A DNA stretch of 64,000 nt. It comes from Halomonas heilongjiangensis. Its GTDB lineage: Bacteria; Pseudomonadota; Gammaproteobacteria; Pseudomonadales; Halomonadaceae. Every line of letters begins with the position of its first letter. Position 1 is the stretch's first letter. The position numbers were made by a program, and so were the translations under genes. This document shows, one piece after another, positions 61,594-64,000 of the stretch. The stretch is from contig NZ_PNRE01000105.1 in NCBI RefSeq assembly GCF_002879645.1, positions 1 through 64,000 of the forward strand, in the 5' to 3' direction. Below the pieces are notes generated by a model. That model did no database searches. It saw only the letters and a program-made list of their open reading frames with translations, and was not told where the DNA came from.

Positions 61594-62790
61594 ATGGCCG
61601 GCACACTCGCCCACCCGCGCACGGTGACCGTACTGGGGGCCACCGGCTCCATCGGGTCCAGTACCCTGGACGTGATCGCCCGCCATCCCGAGCGCTACCG
61701 GGTGCACGCCCTGACCGCCCACCGTTCCCGCGAGGCACTCCTTGCCCAGTGCCGCCGGCATCGGCCCGCCGTGGCCGTGCTCGCGGCCGAAGCGGATGCC
61801 GCCTGGCTGCGCGAGCGGCTCGGCGAGGCCGGGCTCGCCACCGAGGTGCTCGCCGGGGGCGAGGCGCTGGTCGAGGTGGCGGAAGCGGGCGAGGTGGACG
61901 TGGTGATGTCGGCCATCGTCGGTGCCGCCGGCCTGCTGCCGACCCTGGCCGCCGTGCGCGCCGGCAAGCGGGTGCTGTTGGCCAACAAGGAGGCGCTGGT
62001 GATGTCCGGGGCGCTGTTCATGGAGGCCGTGACCGCCTCCGGGGCGACGCTGCTGCCCATCGATTCCGAACATAATGCCATCTATCAGTGTCTACCAGCC
62101 GAGCACCGCGGTGGGCTGAGGCGTCACGGGGTCACCCGGCTGCTGCTGACCGCCTCCGGCGGTCCCTTCCGCGGCTGGGCCAGTGCCGAGCTGGCGGCGG
62201 TGACCCCGGAGCAGGCCTGCGCCCACCCCAACTGGTCCATGGGGCGCAAGATCTCGGTGGACAGCGCCACCCTGATGAACAAGGGGCTCGAGTTGATCGA
62301 GGCGTGCTGGTTGTTCGACGCCCGCCCCGAGCAGGTACAGGTGGTGGTGCATCCGCAGAGCGTGATCCACTCCATGGCCGCCTACGCCGACGGTTCGGTG
62401 ATCGCCCAACTGGGCAATCCGGACATGCGTACGCCGATCGCCTTCGGCCTGGCCTGGCCGGAGCGCATCGATGCCGGCGTCGAGGCCCTGGACCTGTTCG
62501 CGGTGGCGCGGCTCGACTTCGAGGCCCCTGACGAGGTGGCTTTCCCCTGCCTGCGCCTGGCGCGGGAGGCGATGGCCGCCGGGGGCACGGCACCGGCGGT
62601 GCTCAATGCCGCCAACGAGGTGGCCGTGGCGGCCTTCCTCGAGGGCCGGCTCGGCTTCACCGGGATCGGCGAGCTGGTGGCCAGGGTGCGTGACGCCCGG
62701 CCGGTGGAGGCGGCCGCCGACCTCGAGACGGTCCTCGAGGCCGATGCGCGAGCCCGCCAGGCGGCGCGTGACTGGCTGAACCGTTGCTGA
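61594..62790 (+). CDS. dxr: 1-deoxy-D-xylulose 5-phosphate reductoisomerase
   Basis: Dxr converts DXP to methylerythritol 4-phosphate, the committed step of isoprenoid synthesis. The 398-residue protein has the NADPH loop [36 protein letters not shown] with metal Glu, [11 protein letters not shown] and the C-terminal helical domain. ATG 61594 abuts the cdsA stop. Its product feeds uppS two genes upstream. Confidence 0.97.
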   Translation: MAGTLAHPRTVTVLGATGSIGSSTLDVIARHPERYRVHALTAHRSREALLAQCRRHRPAVAVLAAEADAAWLRERLGEAGLATEVLAGGEALVEVAEAGEVDVVMSAIVGAAGLLPTLAAVRAGKRVLLANKEALVMSGALFMEAVTASGATLLPIDSEHNAIYQCLPAEHRGGLRRHGVTRLLLTASGGPFRGWASAELAAVTPEQACAHPNWSMGRKISVDSATLMNKGLELIEACWLFDARPEQVQVVVHPQSVIHSMAAYADGSVIAQLGNPDMRTPIAFGLAWPERIDAGVEALDLFAVARLDFEAPDEVAFPCLRLAREAMAAGGTAPAVLNAANEVAVAAFLEGRLGFTGIGELVARVRDARPVEAAADLETVLEADARARQAARDWLNRC

Positions 62791-62824
62791 TGCAACCCTT
62801 ACTGCAACCCGACAGGAGACCGCC

Positions 62825-64000
62825 TTGGGCGTGATCCAGAACGTGCTGGCCGTCATCGTGGTGCTGGGCCTGCTGATCACCTTTCATGAGTACGGCCACT
62901 TCTGGGTGGCACGGCGCTGTGGTGTCCAGGTGCTGCGCTTCTCGGTGGGCTTCGGCAAGCCGATCTGGTCCCGTGTCGACCGCCACGGGACGGAGTTCGC
63001 CGTGGCCGCGATTCCGCTCGGTGGCTACGTCAAGATGCTCGACGAGCGCGAGGCGCCGGTGCCCGTCGACCAGCTCGACCGGGCCTTCAATCGCAAGACG
63101 GTGTGGCAGCGTATCGCCATCGTCGCCGCCGGCCCCCTGGCCAACTTCCTGCTCGCCATCGTCGCCTACTGGGCACTGTTCGTGGTCGGCACGACCACCG
63201 TGGCGCCGGTGATCGGTGACGTCACGCCCGATTCGCCCGCGGATCGTGGGGGGCTGCGCCCCGGCCAGGAGATCACCGCGGTGCAGGGCGCGCCGGTACG
63301 CTCCTGGGACGAGATCAACCTCAAGCTGATCGCGGCCATCGGGGTGAGCGGTGAGCTCAGCGTCGATGCCCGCGACGACGCCACTGCCACTTCCCGTGAG
63401 CACCGGCTGCCGGTGGAGGAGTGGCTGGTACGCCAGGATCCGCCCCAACCCCTGCCCAGCCTGGGGGTCACCCCCTGGCGCCCGCCCTACCCGGCGGTGC
63501 TCGGCCAGGTCGTCGAGGGCGAGGCGGCGGCGGCGGCCGGTCTCGAGCCCGGCGACGAGGTGGTCGCGGTGGACGGGGCCCCGGTCGACGACTGGATGTA
63601 CTTCGTCGATACCGTGCGGGCCAGCCCCGGCGAGCCCCTCGAACTCGAGGTGCTGCGTGGCGGGGAACGGCTCCGGCTGTCCATCACCCCCGGGCGCAAC
63701 GAGTTGGAAGAGGGGGTCGCCATCGGCTACATCGGGGCCGGCGTCGAGCCGGTGGCGTGGCCCGAGGAGTATCGCCGCGAGATCCGCTACGGACCGGTGG
63801 CGGCGGTGGGCCAGGCCGTGGCGCGCACCGGCGAGATGACGGTGCTGACCCTGGATGCCATCCGCAAGATGCTGGTCGGGCTGATCTCGCCGACCAACCT
63901 CTCGGGGCCGATCACCATCGCCCGGGTGGCCGGTGATACGGCACGCACCGGGCTCGAGAGCTTCGTCAGCTTCATGGCCTACCTGTCGATCAGCCTGGCG
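62825..64000 (+). CDS. rseP: RseP site-2 zinc metalloprotease (3' end cut by window)
   Basis: RseP cleaves RseA in the membrane to release sigma E. 392 residues are visible: an N-terminal transmembrane helix with the HEYGH active site (residues 21-25), a membrane hairpin, two PDZ-like domains (about 115-290) and, near the right edge, the region LSGPITIARVAGDTA. About 60 C-terminal residues, including the helix with the third metal ligand, are missing. The start is TTG 62825 (or GTG 62831) because AGGAG lies upstream and no ATG is suitable. Confidence 0.95.
   Translation, partial: MGVIQNVLAVIVVLGLLITFHEYGHFWVARRCGVQVLRFSVGFGKPIWSRVDRHGTEFAVAAIPLGGYVKMLDEREAPVPVDQLDRAFNRKTVWQRIAIVAAGPLANFLLAIVAYWALFVVGTTTVAPVIGDVTPDSPADRGGLRPGQEITAVQGAPVRSWDEINLKLIAAIGVSGELSVDARDDATATSREHRLPVEEWLVRQDPPQPLPSLGVTPWRPPYPAVLGQVVEGEAAAAAGLEPGDEVVAVDGAPVDDWMYFVDTVRASPGEPLELEVLRGGERLRLSITPGRNELEEGVAIGYIGAGVEPVAWPEEYRREIRYGPVAAVGQAVARTGEMTVLTLDAIRKMLVGLISPTNLSGPITIARVAGDTARTGLESFVSFMAYLSISLA

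Overview
The window is a GC-rich chromosomal segment of a gammaproteobacterium. Gene order and protein features (ftsY-ftsE-ftsX-rpoH, coaBC-dut-algC-argB-slmA, dapC-spx-dapD-dapE, rpsB-tsf-pyrH-frr-uppS-cdsA-dxr-rseP, SlyX ending in PPHY, a long type-II DapD) suggest a Halomonas-like member of the Oceanospirillales; this is inferred from synteny and not proven. No tRNA, rRNA, CRISPR array, transposase or integrase was seen.

Layout. 1-22689 is core genome: cell division and heat-shock sigma factor (1-3703), SlmA and a minus-strand block argB-algC-dut-coaBC (3771-8727), radC, L28/L33, mutM and rlmI (8861-12378), alanine dehydrogenase, trpS, a YeeE/YedE transporter, malic enzyme, aconitase and thioredoxin reductase (12905-22689). 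47781-64000 is core again: slyX, a membrane cold-shock-domain protein, the lysine/diaminopimelate genes with glnD and map on the minus strand, then the translation and envelope operon from rpsB to a truncated rseP on the plus strand.

Between trxB and slyX lies a roughly 25-kb minus-strand island (about 22698-47780) that encodes a phage-tail-like extracellular contractile injection system (eCIS, related to Afp/PVC). Read 5' to 3' on the minus strand: sheath, tube, zinc-ribbon protein, proline-rich protein, DUF4255 cap protein, AAA+ ATPase, a small protein, two DUF4157 (eCIS core domain) cargo-type proteins, tube-adaptor, LysM protein, hub (late-control D), gpV-like spike base, PAAR-like tip, gp25, two large baseplate proteins, a tail protein with a beta-helix-like part, a DUF6519 beta-helix protein and a LysM/coiled-coil protein. 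Most neighbours overlap by 4 bases, so the block reads as one coupled operon with one AT-rich promoter region at 47478-47780.

The most interesting part is the pair of cargo candidates at 37301-38776 and 38820-40364. They share an almost duplicated N-terminal half (zinc-ribbon plus DUF4157 with HELTH/HELAH) but carry two different C-terminal domains, each with a His/Cys pattern resembling caspase-like (CHAT/DUF4347-type) peptidases. No tape-measure protein was recognised in the island, which is unusual for a contractile tail.
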